Position numbers and translations under genes: made by a program. Positions 53,062 to 60,456 of a stretch of 64,000 nt of DNA are shown here, one piece after another. Source of the stretch: an uncultured Porphyromonadaceae bacterium. Lineage in GTDB: Bacteria; Bacteroidota; Bacteroidia; Bacteroidales; Muribaculaceae. Numbering within the stretch: the first letter of the stretch is position 1; each line of letters starts with the position of its first letter. The stretch is from the NCBI GenBank assembly GCA_900550645.1, contig URTA01000002.1, forward strand, positions 1 to 64,000, written 5' to 3'. Under the pieces are notes generated by a model that saw only the letters and a list, made by a program, of their open reading frames with translations, searched no databases and was not told where the DNA came from.

Positions 53062-54558
53062 ATGGTATTTTCTGATTTGTTTTTCCTGTTCGTGTTTATC
53101 CCTGCGTTTGTAGTGTGCTACCTCATAGCCGGAGGCATCGACAGGCTTTGCCGCCGCAGGGAGAGCGGCGTGGACGGCGAAGTGTACTGCGATGATATAT
53201 GCGAGCATCGCCGGTCCGGTCATTTGGCCAAGAATATTGTGTTGATAGTCTTTTCGCTCATATTCTACGCATGGGGTGAGCCGGTCTATGTTTTTCTGAT
53301 GCTTGTGAGCGTGTTGCTCAACTATTGCGTAGGGCGCGGCATCGGGCATTGCGGCGGCAGGGGGCGGCGCGTGTGGCTCGTCCTCGGCGTGGTGATGAAC
53401 CTGTCGATTCTCTGCACTTTCAAGTATCTGAATTTCTTCTCGCAGATATTGCGAGACATGGGACTGGATGTTGCTGACCCGCACATTGCCCTTCCTATAG
53501 GCATCAGCTTCTATATATTCCAGTCCATATCCTACCTTGTGGACGTGTACAGGCGAGAGTCTCCGGTTCAGAAGAATTTCTTCGGGCTGCTGCTTTACAT
53601 ATCCATGTTCCCGCAGCTTATAGCCGGCCCGATAGTGCGTTACAACACTGTTGCAGACGAGATTGACAACCGTCGCGTAAGCGCAGCGGACATTGCCGAT
53701 GGCGTTTTCCGCTTCATGATAGGCCTTGGCAAGAAGGTCATACTTGCCAACCAGCTTGGCGAAGTAGCGACGCAGCTCATCGGCGGCGATATGCAGCAGA
53801 CCACAGTCGCCGGGGCGTGGATTGGCATCGGGGCGTTTATGTTGCAGATTTACTTTGACTTCTCAGGATATTCCGACATGGCCATAGGCATCGGGCGTTG
53901 TCTCGGCTTCCATTTCTGTGAAAATTTCGACCACCCGTATTGCTCGCGCACGATTACCGAGTTCTGGCGGCGTTGGCACATTTCGTTGGGCAGTTTCTTC
54001 CGGGACTATGTCTACATACCGCTCGGAGGCAACAGACGACATCAGCTTGTAAATATCATGGTCGTATGGATGCTCACCGGTATGTGGCACGGCGCAAGCT
54101 GGAATTTCATTCTTTGGGGTCTTTATTTCGGTATAATCTTGCTTATAGAGAAGCATACGATACTGCGCTTGCAGAAGCATATACCCTCGCCGCTGCTGAT
54201 AGTCTATAGCCTCGCTGTAGTGCTTGTGGGGTGGGGAATATTCTACTTTGACGATTTCGGGCGGCTGTCTCACTTCTTCACCCTCGCCTTCGGAGGCTCG
54301 GCTGCGGAGGTCTACGCATTTGCTGACGGCGTTGTCCTGCTTGACCGTTTCTGGCTGCTTGTAGCTGTAGTGCTGTTCTGCATTCCTGTCCGGCGGATGC
54401 TTTCGCGCTTTGCAGACAAGCTATTTGGCGAGCAGACTGCGGCGGGGCAGACGGTTGTGCTTGTTGCGCGGTTGACGACTTCTTGTGTGATACTGCTCGC
54501 CAGCGTTGCTCTTCTTGTAGGAGCAACAAACAATGCATTCCTGTACACTCGCTTTTAA
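53062..54558 (+). CDS. MBOAT-family O-acyltransferase (AlgI-like)
   Basis: A 498-residue polytopic inner-membrane protein. MBOAT features include GISFYIFQSISYLVDVYR, FPQLIAGPIVRY, YFDFSGYSDMAIGIGRCLGF and FWRRWHISLGSFFRDYVYIPLGG. The catalytic histidine lies in TGMWHGASWNFILWG. AlgI-type enzymes move acyl groups across the membrane for polysaccharide acetylation, handing them to a periplasmic SGNH partner. The flanking genes supply such partners on both sides (36 and 11 bases away). The acylated polymer is not identifiable. Confidence 0.93.
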   Translation: MVFSDLFFLFVFIPAFVVCYLIAGGIDRLCRRRESGVDGEVYCDDICEHRRSGHLAKNIVLIVFSLIFYAWGEPVYVFLMLVSVLLNYCVGRGIGHCGGRGRRVWLVLGVVMNLSILCTFKYLNFFSQILRDMGLDVADPHIALPIGISFYIFQSISYLVDVYRRESPVQKNFFGLLLYISMFPQLIAGPIVRYNTVADEIDNRRVSAADIADGVFRFMIGLGKKVILANQLGEVATQLIGGDMQQTTVAGAWIGIGAFMLQIYFDFSGYSDMAIGIGRCLGFHFCENFDHPYCSRTITEFWRRWHISLGSFFRDYVYIPLGGNRRHQLVNIMVVWMLTGMWHGASWNFILWGLYFGIILLIEKHTILRLQKHIPSPLLIVYSLAVVLVGWGIFYFDDFGRLSHFFTLAFGGSAAEVYAFADGVVLLDRFWLLVAVVLFCIPVRRMLSRFADKLFGEQTAAGQTVVLVARLTTSCVILLASVALLVGATNNAFLYTRF

Positions 54559-54569
54559 GACTGACTCAG

Positions 54570-55880
54570 ATGAAATATAACGTCATATATATCAGCTTTA
54601 TGGCATTGGTGTTTGCCGGGTTCACGGTCCTGTTCACGGCATTCCCTCGCAGCACCGTTTCCGAACTTGAACGCCGTGAGCTTGCCTCGTTTCCCGAATA
54701 CACTCCCGAGCGTCTTGCCTCTGGTGAGTTTACCAAAGATGTATCGGCATGGTTCAGCGACAGCGAGCCTTATCGTGATGTGTTTATGACAGCGAGCATG
54801 GAGATAAAGGGGCTGGCCGGTTTGCACATCTCTGGTGAAAACCAAATCACAATACACGCTGATGCCGGCGGCGCGGATGCGGCACCCCAAGCTCCGTCAG
54901 ATGACGGTCATATTGACCAGTTCAAGGTTACCGAGGGTGCTGACGAGAAAGCCAAGATTGCCTCGCGTGGCATCATCGTTGTCGGCACTGCTCCCACTGC
55001 CCGCGCGTTGATGATATACGGTGGAGGGGCTAAAAGCGGCGAAGGATATGCCGAAGCAGTCAACAAATACAAGGAGGCATTTGGCAGCGCGGTGAACATT
55101 TACTGTATGGTCATCCCCAACTCGACCGAGTATTATCTCCCCGACCAGGTGAAGGACAAGTCGAGCTCGATGCTCACGACTGTTGTCAATGTGCATGAAC
55201 ACCTCGTTGACGGCGTGAAGCCTGTTGATGTGTATACCGTTTTGGGCAAGCACGCTAATGAGCCTATATTCCTTCGTACCGACCACCATTGGGCACCGCT
55301 GGGTGCATACTATGCCGCGCAGAAGTTTGCCGAAGTGGCTAAAGTGCCGTTCCGCGACTTGTCTCACTATGACAAGCACGTCATACATAACTATGTCGGC
55401 ACTATGTACGGCTATTCCAAGGACATAGCTATCAAGAAGTCGCCTGAGGATTTCGTGTATTACACGCCCAAGGGCATCGGTTACACCACTACGTACATCG
55501 ACTACACGGTTGACAAGCATTTCAACGTCACTCATGAGGGGAAGCCTGTCCAGGGGCAGTTCTTCTACAAGTTCAAGGACGGCAGCAGTGCAGCTTACCA
55601 GACATTCATGGGCGATGACAAACGGCTGACAAAGGTCGTAACAGACACCAAAAACCACCGCAAGCTGCTTATTCTCAAGGACAGTTTCGGCAATGCCTTG
55701 CCCGGCTACCTGTTCTACTCGTTTGAGGAGATACATGTCGTTGACGGCCGCTACTTCAACAAGAACATGAAAAAATACGTCGCTGACAATGGGATAACAG
55801 ACATCCTCCTTGCCAACAACGTATTCCGTGTCGCTATGCCCTCCGTAGGGCGTGGTTATGTCAAGTTCCTCACGCAGTGA
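54570..55880 (+). CDS. DHHW/AlgX-AlgJ-like periplasmic acyltransferase partner
   Basis: A 436-residue protein with an N-terminal membrane/signal segment (about 5-25). An AlgJ/DHHW-type SGNH fold follows: RGIIVVGTAPTARALMIYGG (near 135), FLRTDHHWAPLGAYYAAQKF with the defining DHHW (near 238), and a C-terminal LLILKDSFGNALPGYLF holding the likely Ser nucleophile. Start at ATG 54570, just after the MBOAT stop at 54558. In alginate and related systems such proteins complete transfer of acetyl from the MBOAT protein to the polymer. A small AGAGG/CCTCT hairpin lies between its stop and the converging rpe gene. Confidence 0.87.
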   Translation: MKYNVIYISFMALVFAGFTVLFTAFPRSTVSELERRELASFPEYTPERLASGEFTKDVSAWFSDSEPYRDVFMTASMEIKGLAGLHISGENQITIHADAGGADAAPQAPSDDGHIDQFKVTEGADEKAKIASRGIIVVGTAPTARALMIYGGGAKSGEGYAEAVNKYKEAFGSAVNIYCMVIPNSTEYYLPDQVKDKSSSMLTTVVNVHEHLVDGVKPVDVYTVLGKHANEPIFLRTDHHWAPLGAYYAAQKFAEVAKVPFRDLSHYDKHVIHNYVGTMYGYSKDIAIKKSPEDFVYYTPKGIGYTTTYIDYTVDKHFNVTHEGKPVQGQFFYKFKDGSSAAYQTFMGDDKRLTKVVTDTKNHRKLLILKDSFGNALPGYLFYSFEEIHVVDGRYFNKNMKKYVADNGITDILLANNVFRVAMPSVGRGYVKFLTQ

Positions 55881-55911
55881 GCGAGAGGATAAGCCTCTGC
55901 AAGATGATAAT

Positions 55912-56556
55912 TCATAAGGCACGCAGACCCGAAATCGCTTCTTCGGGGTTTGCCGCGCCGAACACATAGCTGCCGGCAACGAGCATATCAGCTCCCGCCT
56001 CTGCGAGCAATGCTCCTGTCTGGAGGTTGACGCCGCCGTCAACCTCGATTATCGCCTTTGAGCCGGTGCTGTCTATCAGCTGACGCAGCTGGCGCACCTT
56101 CTCCACGCTGTGCGGTATGAACGGCTGTCCTCCGAACCCGGGGTTGACTGACATTATCAGCACGAGTTCAACGTCGCGTATTATGTCAGTGAGCAGCGAT
56201 ACCGGCGTGGCAGGGCAGATTGTGACGCCGGCTTTCATGCCCGCGTTGTGTATGCGCTGTATGGTGCTGTGCAGGTGGCGGCACGCCTCGAGGTGCACGT
56301 TCATGATTTCCGCGCCCAGGTCGCGCACTTGCTCTATCCACTTGTCCGGCTCGACTATCATCAGATGCACGTCGAGCGGCTTGGTGCATACCTTGGAAAC
56401 GGCTTTCATTACCGGAAAGCCGAAGGAGATGTTTGGCACAAACACGCCGTCCATTACATCAAGGTGCAGCATGTCTGCTTCCGAGCGGTTTATCATCTCG
56501 ATGTCGGGCGTCAGGTTGGCGAAATCTGCCGACAGGAGTGAAGGGGATACTTTCAT
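55912..56556 (-). CDS. rpe: Ribulose-phosphate 3-epimerase
   Basis: A 214-residue TIM-barrel enzyme interconverting ribulose 5-phosphate and xylulose 5-phosphate. Conserved parts: SPSLLSADFANL at the N-terminus, LHLDVMDGVFVPNISFG with metal ligands near 32-45, VHLMIVEPD, VLIMSVNPGFGGQPFIP and IEVDGGVN. Length normal. Last gene of a minus-strand run that begins with the flavodiiron gene; it starts 13 bases after the dedA stop. Confidence 0.96.
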   Translation of the reverse strand: MKVSPSLLSADFANLTPDIEMINRSEADMLHLDVMDGVFVPNISFGFPVMKAVSKVCTKPLDVHLMIVEPDKWIEQVRDLGAEIMNVHLEACRHLHSTIQRIHNAGMKAGVTICPATPVSLLTDIIRDVELVLIMSVNPGFGGQPFIPHSVEKVRQLRQLIDSTGSKAIIEVDGGVNLQTGALLAEAGADMLVAGSYVFGAANPEEAISGLRAL

Positions 56557-56569
56557 GGTATTATGTTGT

Positions 56570-57283
56570 TCAGTCGATTTTGATAGTCGGTTTCTTTTCA
56601 GCGGCGGTTGCCTTTTTGTGAGAGATGACCTTGTATACTATGTAGATGACACACAGCACGGCGAGCGCATACCCGCCCCAGGTCAGGTACTTGTTGTACT
56701 CCTCAACCTTGGTGAACAGGTCGTCGTAGCTTACGCTCTGCGCAAGTATGTAGCCGAGCAGCGCAAGTATGCAGTTCCACACCAATGCGCCCAGGGTGGT
56801 GAATATGGCGAACTTGCCGACATTCATGCGAGCCAGACCGGCGGGGATTGATATGAGTTGCCGTATGGCCGGTATCAGTCGCCCTATGAGCGTTGACACT
56901 GCGCCGTGGCGGTCGAAATACGCCTCGGCTTTTGTCACTTTCGCCTCGTCTATCATGCAGATATGTCCGATGTGGCTGTTGGCGAAACGGTATACCACCG
57001 GGCGGCCTATCCACAAGGCGAGGTAATAGTTGATAAACGCACCGCAGAGAGCACCGAGGGTGGCAAACACTACCACCATGTAGATGTTCATGTCTGCGCC
57101 GGCTCCTGTGTTGGTACATGCCAGGTATGCTGCCGGCGGCACTACCACTTCCGAGGGGAAGGGGATGAAGGAACTCTCGATGGTCATGAATACGAACACG
57201 AATATGTAGCTCGCGTTTTCTACAAACCACTGGAAAAATGAACTCGCGTCAAATCCTATGGCGAGTGTTATCATGTCAAGCAT
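56570..57283 (-). CDS. DedA/SNARE-associated family membrane protein
   Basis: A 237-residue inner-membrane protein with DedA family features: ESSFIPFPSEVVVPPAAYLA near 37, GALCGAFINYYLALWIGRP, the RLIPAIRQLISIPAGLARMN block near 140, and a further helix pair to the C-terminus. DedA proteins flip undecaprenyl phosphate or phospholipids and support envelope homeostasis; which one applies is not determined here. Located between the uracil-DNA-glycosylase-family gene (38 bases upstream) and rpe. Confidence 0.92.
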   Translation of the reverse strand: MLDMITLAIGFDASSFFQWFVENASYIFVFVFMTIESSFIPFPSEVVVPPAAYLACTNTGAGADMNIYMVVVFATLGALCGAFINYYLALWIGRPVVYRFANSHIGHICMIDEAKVTKAEAYFDRHGAVSTLIGRLIPAIRQLISIPAGLARMNVGKFAIFTTLGALVWNCILALLGYILAQSVSYDDLFTKVEEYNKYLTWGGYALAVLCVIYIVYKVISHKKATAAEKKPTIKID

Positions 57284-57321
57284 TTCTGTTGTCTGTTTGT
57301 GGCTTCAGCCTGGTGTGTTTA

Positions 57322-57912
57322 TTAAATGATTCCTGTCTCAGTGAACAGGCAGCGGTAAAATTCAGCTTTTTTCTCTACGCTCATGGGGTATGCCCTCGAG
57401 GTCGAAGGCATGCGCCAGTGCATCAACGGGCGATCCACACCCTTGAAATGCACGAGTATTTTCTCTCCGGTGCGCGGCACTGTTGTGCCGGTGGATGTAG
57501 CCACCACCGATGCGGCCTTTTCTCCTGTTGTCGCTATTGCAGCGCATTTCGGCAGTGCGGCAATCGCTTCTGCCAGGTCTGTAGGCTGCACGATGTTCAG
57601 GTACTTGTCAGAGGCGTTGCCGCGTGTGCGGTGTACGCGCCGCGCAGTGTCGGTCAACGCGATGTGCCGTGCCGTGAGCATCTCCTTTATTGCTTCCAGC
57701 CTGAACGTCTTGTTGGCGGCATCGACATAATACTCCTTGTCGCCGTGGAGAATGTACCCGAATATGCGCCACATGTCGTTGATGAAATTCGGGTAATAGA
57801 AATCCATCGCCCATCTGTCGCGTGGCGGCGGAAACGTGCCGCACATCAGCAGCGTCGCACCTTCGGGATACCATGGTTCGAGCGGATGCAGTTCAGTCAG
57901 TATCTCACCCAT
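57322..57912 (-). CDS. Uracil-DNA glycosylase superfamily protein
   Basis: A 196-residue protein whose N-terminal CGTFPPPRDRWAMDFYYPNF and NDMWRIFG match a UDG-superfamily subgroup found in Bacteroidetes; the C-terminal MPSTSRAYPMSVEKK occupies the place of motif 2 (HxPSxxxR-like). Such enzymes remove uracil or related deaminated bases from DNA. The exact subfamily and substrate are uncertain. Its start codon lies within the last eight bases of the flavodiiron gene, suggesting translational coupling. Confidence 0.83.
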   Translation of the reverse strand: MGEILTELHPLEPWYPEGATLLMCGTFPPPRDRWAMDFYYPNFINDMWRIFGYILHGDKEYYVDAANKTFRLEAIKEMLTARHIALTDTARRVHRTRGNASDKYLNIVQPTDLAEAIAALPKCAAIATTGEKAASVVATSTGTTVPRTGEKILVHFKGVDRPLMHWRMPSTSRAYPMSVEKKAEFYRCLFTETGII

Positions 57913-59116
57913 TTCTGCGCTGGTTTACGGCTTCAGCGAGCGTGTCTGCAAACGCCTCCACGTCCGCCTCCATTGCGTTGCTGTATGCCTGTTTCATGGC
58001 GAGTGTCGCTGCCGGGTCGCAGCCCATGCGTGTGAACGCGGCTGTCAGCTTGCCCAACGCACTGTTTGCCCACGTGTAGCTGCCGAAGACCCCGACTGTC
58101 TTCTCCTTGATTTCGCGGATTTCCAAGGCTTTGACCAGCGCGTCAACGGGCGGGAACACGTCGCCGGAATATGTGGGGCTGCCGACGATAATGGTGTCCT
58201 TGCATACACAGTCTGTTATCATGTCACTCAGTTCGGCGGTGGCTGCATTGTGTACGCGGATGTTCTTCAGCCCTCGGCGTGACAGGGCCGTGCAGATGCG
58301 GTCTACGAGTTCCGATGTGTTGCCGTACATGGTGCTGAAAACGAGGACGATGCCTTCGTCAGACTGCCAACGGCTCATGCGGTCGTACACGTCCATCACT
58401 TCCGCAATGCGGCTGTGCCATACCGGTCCGTGCGTTGAGCATACATATTTGATAGCCAGCCCGCTTGCCTTTTTCATTGCCGCCTGTACGAACTTGCCGT
58501 ATTTTGCCACTATGTTGGCGTAGTAGCGGCGCATCTCGCTGAAATATGCAGCCATGTCCGCAGCGTCGATGTTGTCGTCGATGATGCTGCCGTTCAACGC
58601 GCCGTAGCAGCCGAATGCGTCGCCGGAGAAAAGCACCTGCTCTTCCTCGCAATACGTCACCATCGTTTCCGGCCAGTGCACCATAGGCACTGTGACGAAA
58701 CGCAGTGTTAGGCCGCCGAGGTCAATAGCGTCACCATCCTTGATTACGAGCAGACGGCTCTCGTCGATATGGTAGAACCCCTTGATCTGCTCCGCACTGA
58801 TTTTGTTGCAGACTATCTGCATTTGCGGATATATCTCCGCCAATACGGGTATCGAACCCGAATGGTCGGGCTCGGTATGGTTGACCACCAAGAAATTCAG
58901 GCAGCCGCCGGGGACTGCTTCGGAAACATGTTCCACCAGGCTGCGGCACTCCTTGATGTCAACAGTGTCGATTAGGGCGCATTTCGATTTGCCCTTGACT
59001 ATATATGAATTGTACGAAACGCCGTAGGGGAGAGGCCACATTGCCTCAAACCGCGCCGTGGTGCGGTCGTTGACCCCTGCGTACAAGATATTGTCGGTAA
59101 TTTTCTCGATATTCAT
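57905..59116 (-). CDS. Flavodiiron protein (A-type flavoprotein)
   Basis: A 403-residue enzyme reducing oxygen or nitric oxide in anaerobes. The N-terminal metallo-beta-lactamase domain holds the di-iron ligands NHTEPDHSGSIP (near 78-89) and later VPMVHWPETMV, GDAFGCYGALNG and CSTHGPVWHS. The C-terminal flavodoxin domain (about 250-395) has VLVFSTMYGNTSELVDRI for FMN binding, SPTYSGDVFPP and FGSYTWANSALGKL. Cytoplasmic. It has a -7 box TACCTTTG at 59194-59201, inside a repeat also found upstream of the nearby toxin module. First gene of the run fdp-udg-dedA-rpe. Confidence 0.95.
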   Translation of the reverse strand: MNIEKITDNILYAGVNDRTTARFEAMWPLPYGVSYNSYIVKGKSKCALIDTVDIKECRSLVEHVSEAVPGGCLNFLVVNHTEPDHSGSIPVLAEIYPQMQIVCNKISAEQIKGFYHIDESRLLVIKDGDAIDLGGLTLRFVTVPMVHWPETMVTYCEEEQVLFSGDAFGCYGALNGSIIDDNIDAADMAAYFSEMRRYYANIVAKYGKFVQAAMKKASGLAIKYVCSTHGPVWHSRIAEVMDVYDRMSRWQSDEGIVLVFSTMYGNTSELVDRICTALSRRGLKNIRVHNAATAELSDMITDCVCKDTIIVGSPTYSGDVFPPVDALVKALEIREIKEKTVGVFGSYTWANSALGKLTAAFTRMGCDPAATLAMKQAYSNAMEADVEAFADTLAEAVNQRRNG

Positions 59117-59190
59117 ATTGATATGATGTTACTGTCGCGTATATGCGAGCCTGATGCGCATGCAGCAGGTTTGTTACTCACATAAACTTT

Positions 59191-59225
59191 CCCCAAAGGT
59201 ACAAAAAATATCCGTCACCGCCGCC
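59191..59225 (-). repeat. 35-base direct repeat with -7 box, copy 1
   Basis: CCCCAAAGGTACAAAAAATA followed by TCCGTCACCGCCGCC. It matches copy 2 at 60138-60172 in 33 of 35 bases, and weaker similarity continues for about 25 bases on the high-coordinate side. On the minus strand it contains TACCTTTG (59194-59201), the likely -7 element of the flavodiiron gene. Confidence 0.8.
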
Positions 59226-59280
59226 TCCCTCCGCATTTTTCAGCCGCGCTTCTGCGAGGATTGTGTTGACATTTATGGTC

Positions 59281-59883
59281 TTAGCCTTGAAGTATATTTT
59301 CTGCCCATTCGGGTATTTTGTCGGTATATAATTTTCCAAGTCGTCCGTCCCTGAATCGAAACAGAGGTTTGGCATTGGTGTTTTCTTCGGAATTGTCATA
59401 GACGTATAGCCTGTCCACTTCTCGCGCAATCTCGGCGCAGTTTGCAATGGATTTTACGTATCGGGATATGATTTTGGGAATCGGCACATCATGTCCACCT
59501 TTCATGACTCGCTTTGCAATACGAGCCGCATTAATCTCTGGATTGGTTGTTGAGATGAAGAAAATCCTGACGAAATAACCTGCAGCTTTTGCTCTGCGTA
59601 TGAAGTCTATTTTGTCAGGTGCAGACATAACTGTTTCAAAAATAAGGCTTTGTCTGCTGCGTAGGCATTCTTCTCTCCATTCCTGGCAGTAAATGGCGGC
59701 TTGACGGACAGCATCGGGAGAGTTCCAGTCTCCAAAACGTTTCTGTGCGATGTTGTCTGGATTTACATATACCGCGTCTTCGAGCCATTTGCTTTCGAGT
59801 ACTTCAGTCGTAATGGTCGTTTTGCCAGAACCGTTTGGTCCGGCGATTACTATAAGAATAGGTTGATGTCCGTCTTTTCTCAT
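59281..59883 (-). CDS. Zeta-toxin-family kinase
   Basis: A 200-residue P-loop protein. The Walker A motif AGPNGSGKTT lies at 14-23, followed by VNPDNIAQKRFGD near 41, the position of the catalytic Asp in zeta toxins, and FETVMSAPDKIDFIRRAKAAGY and a basic lid AARIAKRVMKGGHDVP. Zeta toxins phosphorylate UDP-N-acetylglucosamine and block wall synthesis; chromosomal relatives may use other substrates. The ATG at 59883 overlaps the stop of the small upstream gene (ATGA), the standard coupling of toxin-antitoxin pairs. More AT-rich than its neighbours. Confidence 0.87.
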   Translation of the reverse strand: MRKDGHQPILIVIAGPNGSGKTTITTEVLESKWLEDAVYVNPDNIAQKRFGDWNSPDAVRQAAIYCQEWREECLRSRQSLIFETVMSAPDKIDFIRRAKAAGYFVRIFFISTTNPEINAARIAKRVMKGGHDVPIPKIISRYVKSIANCAEIAREVDRLYVYDNSEENTNAKPLFRFRDGRLGKLYTDKIPEWAENILQG

Positions 59884-60095
59884 GTGTGAGTATTGGTTTG
59901 GGTTGTGTGTCTGCTGCGTCTTTTGGCCTCGTCGCATTGTTTTTTCAGGTAGTCAAAAAACTGTCTTTCAGCGGTTGCATTGCTTTGACGCACCTTTTCG
60001 GCTGCACTTTCCATGAGATGTTCAAGCATCTCATCTGTGGGCTCGTCTGTTGTTCCGAAGCGGTATTGCTTTTGTTTAGGGTTGGGTGTTTCCAT
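59880..60095 (-). CDS. Putative antitoxin of the zeta-type module
   Basis: A 71-residue hydrophilic protein starting METPNPKQKQYRFG, with a central helix (EPTDEMLEHLMESAAEKVRQ) and a basic C-terminus. The start at 60095 is chosen because the promoter repeat (-7 at 60141-60148) places transcription near 60134; longer frames run through the promoter. Its TGA overlaps the toxin ATG by one base in an ATGA. No similarity to the classical epsilon antitoxin is evident, so the antitoxin role rests on position and size. Confidence 0.7.
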   Translation of the reverse strand: METPNPKQKQYRFGTTDEPTDEMLEHLMESAAEKVRQSNATAERQFFDYLKKQCDEAKRRSRHTTQTNTHT

Positions 60096-60137
60096 AACAA
60101 TGTTATTTGTTGAGAGTAACAAGTTCGCCATTCGCAC

Positions 60138-60172
60138 CCCAAAGGTACAAAAAATATCTGTGACCGCCGCCA
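60138..60172 (-). repeat. 35-base direct repeat with -7 box, copy 2
   Basis: Second copy of the sequence at 59191-59225, with two differences. It carries TACCTTTG (60141-60148) on the minus strand and should drive the antitoxin-toxin pair. The two copies bracket the whole module. Confidence 0.8.
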
Positions 60173-60356
60173 TCCAGCGCGTTTTTCCGCTGCGGATCTT
60201 CATGCAGCCATGTTCGTCGGCGTTGCATTTGTCAGGGTTGTCATGTTTTTGCCGTGCTGTGTCAGAAAATGTGGTTGTATTTGCAAGATGTTGATTATTA
60301 CGGCGTTGTGGGGTGTCTGCGATTTGACAAAATGTTAAAAGGGCGATTTAGCACGT

Positions 60357-60390
60357 GATTTGTTAAATCCCTGAGCGGATTTGAAATCCG
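60357..60390 (+). promoter_or_regulatory. Tandem palindromes in the dnaK leader
   Basis: GATTT-GTT-AAATC (60357-60369) and CGGATTT-G-AAATCCG (60376-60390) lie 67-100 bases before the dnaK start. Either operator sites for heat-shock control or small RNA hairpins. No CIRCE element and no TAnnTTTG box are seen in 60204-60456. Confidence 0.4.
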
Positions 60391-60456
60391 AACTGGCAAC
60401 AGCGAGGGTGAAAGTCCGGAAACAAACAGAATAATAACTACATAACACATACAATC

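Noticed and set aside
60406..60417. GGGTGAAAGTCC, reminiscent of group II intron or structured RNA cores
   Set aside because: Too short, with no intron domain V, reverse transcriptase or RNase P architecture around it.
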